64,000 nt of DNA from Coxiellaceae bacterium. GTDB lineage: Bacteria > Pseudomonadota > Gammaproteobacteria > Coxiellales > Coxiellaceae. The translations under genes were made by a program, and so were the position numbers. Every line of letters starts with the position of its first letter. Position 1 is the stretch's first letter. Location of the stretch: NCBI GenBank assembly GCA_029212925.1, contig JARGOB010000001.1, positions 228,924-292,923 on the forward strand. The letters are read 5' to 3'. The notes below the pieces were generated by a model. The model searched no databases and was not told where the DNA came from. It saw only the letters and a list, made by a program, of their open reading frames with translations. Positions 55,552-63,373 of the stretch are shown piece by piece.

Positions 55552-56466
55552 TCAGCGTCGCCGCAAATTGTTTTGTGCGGCGCGTTGAGTAGATTTGTCT
55601 TTATCTTTGCTTAGTATTTTTAATACAGCAGCCGGTGTGCTGGGGTTAAGAGCGATATAGTAGCGTGTATATTTATTAGTACTTTTGGATAGTTGTGTGA
55701 GTATGTCGGTGGGCGTGTTTTTATTATAACTTAAGCCCCACTCGATAAGATACCCCCCTTTTTTGTTGAGCTTGCGTAATAGGGGTACTGGAGTTTTGTG
55801 GTTGGCTGCGATGTTCCCTAGTAAGTGATCGTTTTTTTGTTGGGCGAGTAATTGTAATGTGGCTGCTGTCGCCTTCGGGTTGAGCACGATAAGTCTATAG
55901 ACTGATAAACCCTTTGCGTTTTTGCCGTTAACATTGAATAGACTGCCTAATTTGTTATTTAATCGGTCATCGTTGAGCGAAGCAATTTGATGCAATAGTT
56001 TTGGGCTCGCATGATTATTTTGAGCGATGGCGGCGAGTTTAAATAAATAGAAATTATATAAATCGGGTGTTTTATAGGTATCGAATGCTTGTTCTAATTG
56101 TGCAGAGTTCATGGCCAGTGTTTTATTAACACTGGCTTCGGTGTCATAGCCGGCTTGGGTGTAGGTGATAATAACGGCGGCGAAAACAGCAGGTGTGATG
56201 ATGGCAGAGAGGAATTTGATCATACGATGAGGTGATTGATTGATTAATGCTTCGATAGCAGTGCCTATCAGCCAGCCGCAGGCGCCGAAGATTATAAAGA
56301 TAAAAAGGCAGATGATGGGGAGAGTGACATAACCGATTGATGCGGTGGAGATGGTGGAGCGTGAGATTGCTAAATGTTGTGCGTAGCCAAAGAGGATGGC
56401 GGCGATGGCACCGATAATGATAGCTAGGATGAGTGGGAGATAGCGCTGTTGATTAGGTTGTGGCAA
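55552..56466 (-). CDS. Membrane-anchored protein with LRV-like repeats
   Basis: A 304-aa protein. Three hydrophobic helices lie in the first 105 residues (LILAIIIGAIAAILFGYA, LPIICLFIFIIFGACGWLIG, SAIITPAVFAAVIITY). The C-terminal half is a helical repeat with the pattern NP-x-TP-x-x-x-L-x-x-L-(A/S)-x-(D/N)-x-(D/N) (for example LNPKATAATLQLLAQQKND and LNPSTPAAVLKILSKDKDKS), like leucine-rich-repeat-variant proteins. Probably a membrane-bound binding module; function unknown. Isolated gene. Confidence 0.65.
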   Translation of the reverse strand: MPQPNQQRYLPLILAIIIGAIAAILFGYAQHLAISRSTISTASIGYVTLPIICLFIFIIFGACGWLIGTAIEALINQSPHRMIKFLSAIITPAVFAAVIITYTQAGYDTEASVNKTLAMNSAQLEQAFDTYKTPDLYNFYLFKLAAIAQNNHASPKLLHQIASLNDDRLNNKLGSLFNVNGKNAKGLSVYRLIVLNPKATAATLQLLAQQKNDHLLGNIAANHKTPVPLLRKLNKKGGYLIEWGLSYNKNTPTDILTQLSKSTNKYTRYYIALNPSTPAAVLKILSKDKDKSTQRAAQNNLRRR

Positions 56467-56706
56467 TTTTTTTCCTTTTTCTTTATATTAGCTGAGAATC
56501 AACAAGATAGGAATACCTTTGTTACTCCTTAAATCTGAGATGTGACCGTAAAATCGAGTAAGGTTTTAGAGGTGGAGGAGTGTAGCGTTAGTATAAATAC
56601 CTTAAGTACTGCTTAAATATACGGCACTGCACTGCACTTTTGAGAAGTCATGGTAAGATGATGTTAATAATTTAAGCTTTAAAAGATGCATAGCAGAGGA
56701 GTGTGT

Positions 56707-57027
56707 ATGAGTCAGCAGCAACACCTAGACCTTCCATTATGGGTGCCATTCGTGGCCGCGGCTGGTATAAGTGTTTTGGTGGTCTGTGTCGCCAGAACTA
56801 TTCGTAATTGTCAAAACCATGAGCCACTGCTTCCTTCTTTTAACTGCTTACCGTCACCTTCATCTTGTTGCAAATTTTTTTCGCGTGGAAGGCGATCTGA
56901 ATTAGAAATGGCACCAAGCAGTTTTGGTGTTGATGTCTATGACTTGGGTGAAGAAGTTCATCGAGAGGGGGTATATCGCCTCATGCAAGGCGAGCAAGAC
57001 AATCGTGACAGGTTCAACAGGCTGTAA
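56707..57027 (+). CDS. Small single-TM hypothetical protein
   Basis: A 106-aa protein with one transmembrane helix (WVPFVAAAGISVLVVCVA), a Cys-rich juxtamembrane segment (NCLPSPSSCCKFFSRG) and a polar tail. ATG 56707 has GAGGAG about 6 nt upstream and is preferred to ATG 56686. Its layout (short N-terminus, one TM, CC followed by basic residues) is like that of the 133-aa membrane protein at 12526. Not recognised. Confidence 0.5.
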   Translation: MSQQQHLDLPLWVPFVAAAGISVLVVCVARTIRNCQNHEPLLPSFNCLPSPSSCCKFFSRGRRSELEMAPSSFGVDVYDLGEEVHREGVYRLMQGEQDNRDRFNRL

Positions 57028-57032
57028 TTCCC

Positions 57033-58247
57033 TTAATCTGTTTCAATTAGGTTAGGTTTGTTTTCATCTTGACTTAATTCGACTTTTTCAATTTTACTAA
57101 AGCGCGAACTGATTTTTTTCGATGATGCAAACACCTTATCGACATCATCATTGGCTTGATTAATATGTCTAGCTAAATTATCCATGCGTGATTGGAAACG
57201 ACCAAAATCTTTACCCAATGCGATTAAGTGTTCTTGAATAATATGCACTTGTTTGCGTGTGGCGGCATCTTTGAGTACGGCGCGCGCTGTGGTTAGTACA
57301 GCCATCATGGTTGTTGGCGATACCATCCATACGCGTTGTTGATGCGCGTATTCTACCAAATCGGGGTGATTAGCATGAATTTCAGCAAAGATAGCTTCAG
57401 CTGGGATAAACATCATGGCACCATCAGCGGTTTCGCCATCGATAATGTATTTATTCGCAATATCATTAATGTGTTTTTTAATGTCGCGACGAAAGGCGGA
57501 TAAGACAGTAGCGGTATTTGAGTCGCCAGTTTTTTGCATGGCCTTGTAGGTCTCAAGCGGAAATTTAGCGTCGACTACCATATTGCCCGTGGGTTCGGGT
57601 AAAAATAGAATGCAGTCGCAGCGTTTGCCATTGGACAGCGTGTGTTGCAATGAGAAATGACTTTCGGGAATCATATTGCGAATTAATGCGTTGAGTTGCA
57701 CTTCGCCAAACGCGCCGCGCGATTGTTTATCGGCTAAGATTTCTTGTAATGTGACAACGTTGGTTGATAGTTCAGTGATCTTTTGTTGCGCGCTGTCGAT
57801 AATAGTCAGTCGTTTTAAAATATCATTAAAGGTCGCGGTGGTTTTTTCAAAACCTTGGCTGAGTTTTTTATCGACTTGTTGGCTAATGCTTTGTAATTGT
57901 TGTTCGGTCTGTTTGGTGAGTTGATCAACGCGCTGATTCATCGACTGTGTGTTTTGTTGCAATGTTGTAGTGATTTGTTGACGTAACTCTTGTGCGGCTT
58001 TGTGCAAGCTGTCTTGAATCAGTGTCAGGCTTTTAATCTGGTGTTGGTCGAAGCTTTCACGTTGCTTTACCGCTTGCTGTTGTGATTCTTGTAACAGGCG
58101 CAAGATGCTGTCTTTATCAGATTGCTGTTGTTGTATGCGTTCAGCAATCAGTGACAGTTGTACGTTTTGTTTTTGCAGCAGCAAATACATAATAACGGCT
58201 AAAATGCCGATAACCAGTGGTGCGGTGATAGCGAAATAGATCCACAT
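57033..58247 (-). CDS. rmuC: DNA recombination protein RmuC
   Basis: A 404-aa protein with an N-terminal membrane helix (APLVIGILAVIMYLLL), a Gln-rich coiled coil to about residue 170, and the RmuC restriction-endonuclease-like domain (GAFGEVQLNALIRNMIPESH, MVVDAKFPLETYKAM, WMVSPTTMMAVLTTARAV). RmuC limits inversions and has been tied to DNA recombination and phage defence in E. coli. Its 3' end is 5 bp from that of the convergent small gene. Confidence 0.93.
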   Translation of the reverse strand: MWIYFAITAPLVIGILAVIMYLLLQKQNVQLSLIAERIQQQQSDKDSILRLLQESQQQAVKQRESFDQHQIKSLTLIQDSLHKAAQELRQQITTTLQQNTQSMNQRVDQLTKQTEQQLQSISQQVDKKLSQGFEKTTATFNDILKRLTIIDSAQQKITELSTNVVTLQEILADKQSRGAFGEVQLNALIRNMIPESHFSLQHTLSNGKRCDCILFLPEPTGNMVVDAKFPLETYKAMQKTGDSNTATVLSAFRRDIKKHINDIANKYIIDGETADGAMMFIPAEAIFAEIHANHPDLVEYAHQQRVWMVSPTTMMAVLTTARAVLKDAATRKQVHIIQEHLIALGKDFGRFQSRMDNLARHINQANDDVDKVFASSKKISSRFSKIEKVELSQDENKPNLIETD

Positions 58248-58295
58248 CGATTAGACTCCTTCATCAAGCTGTCATGATAACGGTAATGGACTCGT

Positions 58296-59222
58296 ATGAA
58301 AAACACTTTTTTGGCCATAGGCGAATGCTTAGTAGAGCATCGTGCGAATGATGAGCAATTGTATTTTGCAGGCGATACGTTAAATGTGGCTATTTATTTA
58401 GCACGATTAGCGCAAGGTGAAGTCTGTGTGCAATACGCCACAGCGCTGGCCGAGTGCGATAAAAGCCAATTAATGAAGCAACAGTGGCAACAAGCGGGTA
58501 TCGACATATCTGCTGTAGGCAGTGTGAATGATAAGTCAGTTGGTGAGTATTGGATTGATTTAGATCAGCATGGCGAGCGCAGTTTTCGTTATCAACGTGA
58601 TGACTCCGCTGCACGTTATATGTTTGCCGATAGCGCTTGTTGTCAACGGATTAGCTCTGCGATTGAAAAAGCCGATATGATTTATTTATCAGCCATTAGT
58701 TTAGCTATTTTAGATCGTCAGTCGCGTCAGACACTATATGATTGTTTGGCAACGGCTAAAGATCGCGGCGCGCGGATTGTGATGGATAATAACTACCGAT
58801 CTTCGTTGTGGCCAGATGGTGACAGTTGTTGTCAGGCATTGCGTCAATTTGAGCGCTTGGTGGATTTAGCGTTGTATTCATTAGCGGATGCGCGGGCCAT
58901 GGCGGCAAATAATAACCGGTCTGCCGAAGACTTAGTGCAGCACCTTAGGCATTCGGGTGTTAAGCAGATGGTGATTAAGGCGGCTGAGCGCGGATATTGG
59001 CTGGCGGAAGACGGGCATGCGCTTGAATATGTGACTGTTAAAGCTATCACAGATGTCGTTGATAGTACCGCGGCAGGTGATGCGTTTAATGCGGGCTTTC
59101 TCAGTGGTGTCTTGCGTTCAGAAAGCTTAAAAGATTGTGGTCGATTGGGGTATTCGTTGGCATCGGCGGTTTTGATGCACGCCGGGGCGATTATACCGAA
59201 ACAGGCTATGCCTTTGCTTTAA
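58296..59222 (+). CDS. PfkB-family sugar kinase (2-keto-3-deoxygluconate kinase-like)
   Basis: A 308-aa ribokinase-fold kinase. The N-terminus AIGECLVEHR and the GDTLNVAIYLARL region bind sugar; the C-terminal signature DSTAAGDAFNAGFLSG contains the catalytic Asp and the anion hole. The overall pattern is closest to KdgK (KDG kinase), but no eda or other Entner-Doudoroff genes lie nearby, so the substrate is inferred only. Divergent from rmuC, 48 bp apart. Confidence 0.85.
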   Translation: MKNTFLAIGECLVEHRANDEQLYFAGDTLNVAIYLARLAQGEVCVQYATALAECDKSQLMKQQWQQAGIDISAVGSVNDKSVGEYWIDLDQHGERSFRYQRDDSAARYMFADSACCQRISSAIEKADMIYLSAISLAILDRQSRQTLYDCLATAKDRGARIVMDNNYRSSLWPDGDSCCQALRQFERLVDLALYSLADARAMAANNNRSAEDLVQHLRHSGVKQMVIKAAERGYWLAEDGHALEYVTVKAITDVVDSTAAGDAFNAGFLSGVLRSESLKDCGRLGYSLASAVLMHAGAIIPKQAMPLL

Positions 59223-59354
59223 AGTAATTTTTGCCTTAATGTTTCTGCCATAACCATTATATGAATTTCAGATATATAAAAAATCTATAATTAGTTATCT
59301 TGATTTAATATTACCTTAAGGTTCGAGGCGTAGTCTGAAAGTGTGGATTAGGAG

Positions 59355-60083
59355 ATGTATAACGGGGTGAGCACGATTGAGCACGTGCATCAGCTAAAGA
59401 GTAAAGTAGATTGTGGGGTTAAGTCGATGAGTGGGATCAATTCAATACTGGCATTGTCCAAATCTATCCATCAAGATGTGTGGTCGCAAGCTTCAGTCCA
59501 ATCTTTCAAAAGTCATTTTAGCACTACATTTAAGGCATATGCTGGTCAAATTGAGCAATCAACTGAGCAGTGGATTGGCTTTTTATCCGCATTGAAAAAC
59601 AGTGAATTAAAGCTGGTTATCGATGTAAAAGACGCCATTGTGCAAGGCGGTAATCGCCTGATGGTTATTTCTTCTTGGAAATTTATTGACCCCTGCGGTT
59701 GTGAACGACTGGTGGTTGAATCGATGATGAATTACGTGATTGAGGGTAAAATGGTCACTCAATTATTTTATATGTGGGATTATCCCCTACAACAGCTTAC
59801 GACATTACTTGAATCCATGCCCGCTAAGGAGGCACTGTCGGCTGAACAGATTAAGGCGGCTCTCACACCGCGTGAATTACAATGCTTCTTATACGTCGTA
59901 CAAGGGCGCACAGCGAAGCAAATTGCCAATGAGCTGCAATTATCTAAACGCACCATTGAAGAATACTTAAGTCATATGAAACAAAAGCTGGGCTTAACCT
60001 ACCTGAGTGACGCCATTAGCTATGCCTTTAACGGTGGGCTGTTTCATGTTTCGCCGCAATTGCATGCCGCGGTGGAGGTGTAA
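59355..60083 (+). CDS. LuxR-type regulator with SnoaL/NTF2-like sensor domain
   Basis: A 242-aa regulator. Residues ~30-150 look like a SnoaL/NTF2 fold (FKSHFSTTFKAYA, LMVISSWKFIDPCG, YVIEGKMVTQLFYMWD), a ligand-binding pocket domain. Residues ~172-230 are a LuxR/GerE helix-turn-helix (LTPRELQCFLYVVQGRTAKQ, IANELQLSKRTIEEYLSHMK). GGAG directly abuts ATG 59355; GTG 59367 and ATG 59427 are alternatives. The next gene is a paralog with the same architecture, 1 nt after this stop, so the two are one transcription unit from tandem duplication. Confidence 0.85.
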   Translation: MYNGVSTIEHVHQLKSKVDCGVKSMSGINSILALSKSIHQDVWSQASVQSFKSHFSTTFKAYAGQIEQSTEQWIGFLSALKNSELKLVIDVKDAIVQGGNRLMVISSWKFIDPCGCERLVVESMMNYVIEGKMVTQLFYMWDYPLQQLTTLLESMPAKEALSAEQIKAALTPRELQCFLYVVQGRTAKQIANELQLSKRTIEEYLSHMKQKLGLTYLSDAISYAFNGGLFHVSPQLHAAVEV

Positions 60084-60084
60084 T

Positions 60085-60537
60085 ATGTTGCAAATGCCTC
60101 AAGCTCAACATTTAATGGATCAAATTAATGCGCAGATTTGGCAGCAGCGCGAAGCCGATGCATTATTGGAGTATTTTGATCGTGACATCACTTTTAATAC
60201 GCAAGGTTCACATATGACGATGGACGAAGTCCATAGCTATGTTAAGCAGTCGCGTGAACTGGGGGTGTCAACCCACTTAAAGAACGAGCCTACCATTGTA
60301 TTACAACCAGACGACAGCATGGTGGTGTGGTCTGAATATGAAATGCGCGATGGCGAGAATAATATATTACAGTCAGTTGAAGCCATGAATCAGTATGAAA
60401 TACGTGATGGTAAAATCGCTAGTAATTTCTTTATGTGGAATAACGATTTACAACAAATTATGTCGCATGCTAGAGCAAACAGTGCCAGCATGACGAATAG
60501 CACTACTATTCCTGGGGGGGGGGAGTGGAGACATTAA
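60085..60537 (+). CDS. SnoaL-like half of a split LuxR regulator
   Basis: A 150-aa product in this sequence: the SnoaL-like domain paralogous to the preceding gene (ALLEYFDRDITFNTQGS, MVVWSEYEMRDGENN, YEIRDGKIASNFFMW), then a short Ser/Thr-rich linker that reads through ten G and stops at TAA 60535. GGAGG lies 6 nt before ATG 60085. The DNA-binding domain follows in another frame. With 11 G (or 8 G) the reading frame would continue into it, giving a 229-aa protein (228 aa with 8 G) of the same architecture as its neighbour. Confidence 0.75.
   Translation: MLQMPQAQHLMDQINAQIWQQREADALLEYFDRDITFNTQGSHMTMDEVHSYVKQSRELGVSTHLKNEPTIVLQPDDSMVVWSEYEMRDGENNILQSVEAMNQYEIRDGKIASNFFMWNNDLQQIMSHARANSASMTNSTTIPGGGEWRH
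60514..60523 (+). repeat. Homopolymer tract of ten G (possible phase-variation switch)
   Basis: A run of 10 G, at the linker between the SnoaL-like and HTH domains. Its length sets whether the two are in frame. Such tracts are classical slipped-strand contingency loci; a sequencing error in a homopolymer is the alternative. Confidence 0.8.
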
Positions 60538-60773
60538 CGATGCGTGAATTGCAGTGTTTTCATGCTTTGATCCAAGGCGCATCACCTAAGCAGGTGGCGC
60601 GCCAATTGGGTCTTTCACCACGCACTATCGAAGAGCATATCGCTCGCTTCAAAGCAAAACTCAATATTAAAACCTTTGATCAGCTTATGGACTATGCAAT
60701 GGCTAATGATTTACTGCAAGTGACGCCATTGCTGCAGGTGATGCTTGATCATGCCAATATTGCAACTGCATAA
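60525..60773 (+). CDS. LuxR-type HTH half of a split regulator
   Basis: An 82-aa reading frame with a complete GerE helix-turn-helix (LTMRELQCFHALIQGASPKQ, VARQLGLSPRTIEEHIARFK), clearly paralogous to the C-terminus of the 59355 gene. GTG 60525 or ATG 60540 could start an independent DNA-binding protein, but no proper ribosome site precedes either, so it is more likely the C-terminal half of the 60085 gene, frame-shifted by the G tract. Confidence 0.75.
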   Translation: METLTMRELQCFHALIQGASPKQVARQLGLSPRTIEEHIARFKAKLNIKTFDQLMDYAMANDLLQVTPLLQVMLDHANIATA

Positions 60774-61116
60774 CCGTATACATAACCGATGATGATCGAG
60801 CTTGCAACAATACCTAAAACATCCCCAGTTAACTTTAGACGCGGCGCAAGCGAGTGAATCGAGGGCGTGTATTTGGCATACATAACTGATGATGATTGAG
60901 CTTGCAACAAAGTCTAAAGTTAACTGGGGGGTGTTTTATGGAGAGTGGTACCACAATGCTTCTCACGCGATCCGGTGTCTTGATCGAAAGAGGGGATACG
61001 CACGGCTTTTCATGGCACCACTAACGGCCACTATAGACACCGAAAAATTGCATTTCCATAGTCTACAGTGTTAATTTAATTTTTAACGCTAACGTTTTAA
61101 TTGTTTTATGCAGTCT
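60774..61116. repeat. Intergenic region with compound direct and inverted repeats
   Basis: No convincing gene in 343 bp. A 32-bp direct repeat (60779-60810 and 60879-60910, two C/T differences) recurs at exactly 100 bp. An 18-bp perfect inverted repeat, CCCCAGTTAACTTTAGAC at 60823-60840 and its complement at 60912-60929, interleaves with it. Further on, GGTGTCT and AGACACC form a distal inverted pair (about 60976 and 61037). The sequence looks like a degraded or non-autonomous repeat element. An open frame at 60889-61074 was not accepted as a gene. Confidence 0.7.
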
Positions 61117-61587
61117 TTACATGGATTTAATGTATTCTAAAATTTCTTCCACGTGTTGTTTCACTTTTACTTTGCGCCATTCGTGTTTGAGTTTGCCTTT
61201 TTCGTCAATAATGAATGTGCTGCGTTCGATGCCGACGTATTCTTTACCGTATAATTTTTTCGGTTTAATAACATCGAAACAGTGACATAAGCTTTCTTCG
61301 GTGTCTGCAATTAATGGGAATGGCAGTTTAAATTTGTCGATAAATTTCTGATGCGACGCCAAACTGTCGCGTGAAACACCTAAGACAACCGTGTTGAGTT
61401 TTTTAAATTGTTTAATGGCGGCTTTAAAGTCGTTGGCTTCGGTTGTGCAGCCGGGTGTGTTGTCCTTTGGGTAAAAATACAACACGATATTTGTGCCGCG
61501 CAGTGATTTAAAATCTGATACTGTTTCGTCGCTGCTGGTAAATGATTGCGCAGGTACGACGCGATTGAGTTCGGCTTGTTTGGTCAT
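61117..61587 (-). CDS. bcp: Thiol peroxidase, Bcp/PrxQ type
   Basis: A 156-aa peroxiredoxin that reduces hydroperoxides. The peroxidatic C47 lies in PKDNTPGCTTEA. The resolving Cys five residues later in E. coli Bcp is Asn here; C-x-C in SLCHCFDV could serve instead, or the enzyme works in a 1-Cys manner. ATG 61587 has AGGAAC upstream and gives the family length; the longer frame is rejected. Divergent from dapA, 65 bp apart. Confidence 0.93.
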   Translation of the reverse strand: MTKQAELNRVVPAQSFTSSDETVSDFKSLRGTNIVLYFYPKDNTPGCTTEANDFKAAIKQFKKLNTVVLGVSRDSLASHQKFIDKFKLPFPLIADTEESLCHCFDVIKPKKLYGKEYVGIERSTFIIDEKGKLKHEWRKVKVKQHVEEILEYIKSM

Positions 61588-61652
61588 GTTTGTTCCTGTG
61601 ATTGTTGTCATGCTACTATTGATCACTTGCATCTTAACACAAGGAACGCATT

Positions 61653-62546
61653 ATGTTTCAAGGCAGTATGGTGGCAATTGTCACGCCGTTTACCGCACAC
61701 AATGAGGTGGATTATGCCGCACTCGAAAAGTTATTTGATTGGCATATTGAGCAGGGTACACAGCTGATTGTGTTGCTAGGTACGACTGGTGAATCTGCCA
61801 ATATCAGTCATGATGAGCGCACGCAGATGATTAAGCATGCCGTGGCTTATATCAATAAACGCGTACCATTGATGATTGGCACGGGAACTAATTCGCTGAA
61901 TGAAACCTTGCTGTTAACAGAGCAAGCGAAACAGCTCGGTGCTGATGCGGCGATGATTGTGACGCCGTATTATATAAAGCCACCACAAAAAGCCATGATT
62001 GAGTATTTTGCTGAAGTGGCGAAAATTGCGATACCACAATTTTTGTACAATGTGCCATCGCGGACGAGTATTGATCTATTGCCAGAGACTGCTGCGGTGA
62101 TTGCTAAGAATGCTAACGTGCATGGTATTAAAGAGGCCAGTGGTGATGTTAGTCGTGTGAAGCAGTTACGTGATTTAGGCTGCGACTTCGATATCGTTAG
62201 TGGTGAAGATGGCAATGCTTGTGAGTTCATTTTGGCCGGAGGTGATGGTGTTATTTCAGTGGTGGCTAATGTGGCACCGCAATTAATGCGTACGATGGTA
62301 GATGCCGCAAAAGCGGGTGATAGCACGGCGGCAAACGCGATAAATGACAAATTGTCGCTATTGCATAAAAATTTGTTCTTGCAATCTAACCCAATCCCGG
62401 TTAAATACGCATTAGGACAAATGGCAATGATCGATAACAACGTTCGTTTGCCATTGGCAGAGTTGGAACAAGAGTACAAATCGGCGGTTGTGCAAGCATT
62501 GCAGCAGGCTGACATTAACACGGTGGAGAATGAAAAATGCGCATAA
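61653..62546 (+). CDS. dapA: 4-hydroxy-tetrahydrodipicolinate synthase
   Basis: A 297-aa TIM-barrel aldolase for lysine and peptidoglycan DAP synthesis. The Schiff-base lysine is K160 in GIKEASGD; Y132 lies in YNVPSRT; GTTGESANIS binds pyruvate. The ribosome site is AAGGAACGC. Its last 10 nt overlap bamC. Gene order dapA-bamC-purC is as in E. coli. Confidence 0.97.
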   Translation: MFQGSMVAIVTPFTAHNEVDYAALEKLFDWHIEQGTQLIVLLGTTGESANISHDERTQMIKHAVAYINKRVPLMIGTGTNSLNETLLLTEQAKQLGADAAMIVTPYYIKPPQKAMIEYFAEVAKIAIPQFLYNVPSRTSIDLLPETAAVIAKNANVHGIKEASGDVSRVKQLRDLGCDFDIVSGEDGNACEFILAGGDGVISVVANVAPQLMRTMVDAAKAGDSTAANAINDKLSLLHKNLFLQSNPIPVKYALGQMAMIDNNVRLPLAELEQEYKSAVVQALQQADINTVENEKCA

Positions 62547-63130
62547 TAATAACAGCAGGGATTGCCTGTGCAGTAATAAGCTTAGCGGGTTGCAGTTACA
62601 CAAACCGTCAATTGCATCGACATGATAATGACTATGCACGTGGCGCAGGTACAGTTCAGCATATGGATGCTCCAGCAGGTGCTAAGGCACACAGTATGGG
62701 TGAATATTATCCCGTGCCATCTCATGCTGACTTGCATGGTAAGCCACCCTCCATTAAGCCACCAGGTAGTGGGTTACAAACGAGTAGTGTGAGTGTGCCT
62801 AAAGGTAAATCACGCTTGGTGAAATCTACATCCGGTGATGAAACATTAGTGGTAGCGGCGAACAACCGTGTGGCTTGGTCAAAAGTAGGTAAGGCATTAA
62901 AGGCCAGTGGTTACCAAGTATTGGATCAAGACAGTGAAATGGGTGCATATTTTATTTTGGATGCTAAAGAGACGCATAATAAGATCACCAAGCAAACACC
63001 TATCTTGCGCGTTAATTTAAAAGCGAATGATCAGCAGACAGACATTTCGATGGCGAGTCATGATAATGCGAAGCTAGACAGCAAGATTGGTGATCGTGTT
63101 TTGCATGAGATTCAAAAACATTTAGGTTAG
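62537..63130 (+). CDS. bamC: Outer membrane assembly lipoprotein BamC
   Basis: A 197-aa lipoprotein of the BAM complex. The lipobox is SLAGC (Cys19) after a hydrophobic leader. The region YARGAGTVQHMDAPAGA corresponds to the unstructured N-terminal segment that binds BamD; one helix-grip domain follows (VAANNRVAWSKVGKALKASG). It is shorter than E. coli BamC (344 aa), with only about one of the two C-terminal domains. Identification relies on position between dapA and purC as well as these features. Confidence 0.85.
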   Translation: MRIIITAGIACAVISLAGCSYTNRQLHRHDNDYARGAGTVQHMDAPAGAKAHSMGEYYPVPSHADLHGKPPSIKPPGSGLQTSSVSVPKGKSRLVKSTSGDETLVVAANNRVAWSKVGKALKASGYQVLDQDSEMGAYFILDAKETHNKITKQTPILRVNLKANDQQTDISMASHDNAKLDSKIGDRVLHEIQKHLG

Positions 63131-63147
63131 TGTTGAGGTTGTCGGTT

Positions 63148-63315
63148 GTCATACCGGACTCCGAGATTTGTCATACCGGACCCCGATCCGGTATCCAGGT
63201 ATTAACTGGATCCCGGCTCAAGGCCGGGATGACAATACAGCGGCGGGGATGACAATACAGCGGCGGGGATGACAATGCAGCGGCGGGGATGACAATGCAG
63301 AGTTCGGGATGACAG
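63148..63315. repeat. REP-like palindromes in opposite orientations with four 20-nt satellites
   Basis: A partial copy begins at 63148. A palindrome GTCATACCGG...CCGGTATCCAG lies at 63170-63197, followed by an inverted copy CTGGATCCCGGC...GCCGGGATGAC at 63207-63233. Four 20-nt units of the form GACAATACAGCGGCGGGGAT occupy 63231-63250, 63251-63270, 63271-63290 and 63291-63310, then GACAG. The satellites share GGGATGAC with the palindrome end. Confidence 0.8.
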
Positions 63316-63373
63316 TTGTTAGATTCTTGAGATGAGGCCTTAATAGGCAGAAAAACCGAAGGACGTAAAAGAA

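Noticed and set aside
60889..61074. 61-aa open frame in the repeat-rich gap
   Set aside because: It begins within the 32-bp repeat, has no ribosome site, and its product shows no recognisable features.
61970..62521. 183-aa minus-strand frame opposite dapA
   Set aside because: Lies wholly within a certain housekeeping gene; composition is that of the reverse complement of dapA.
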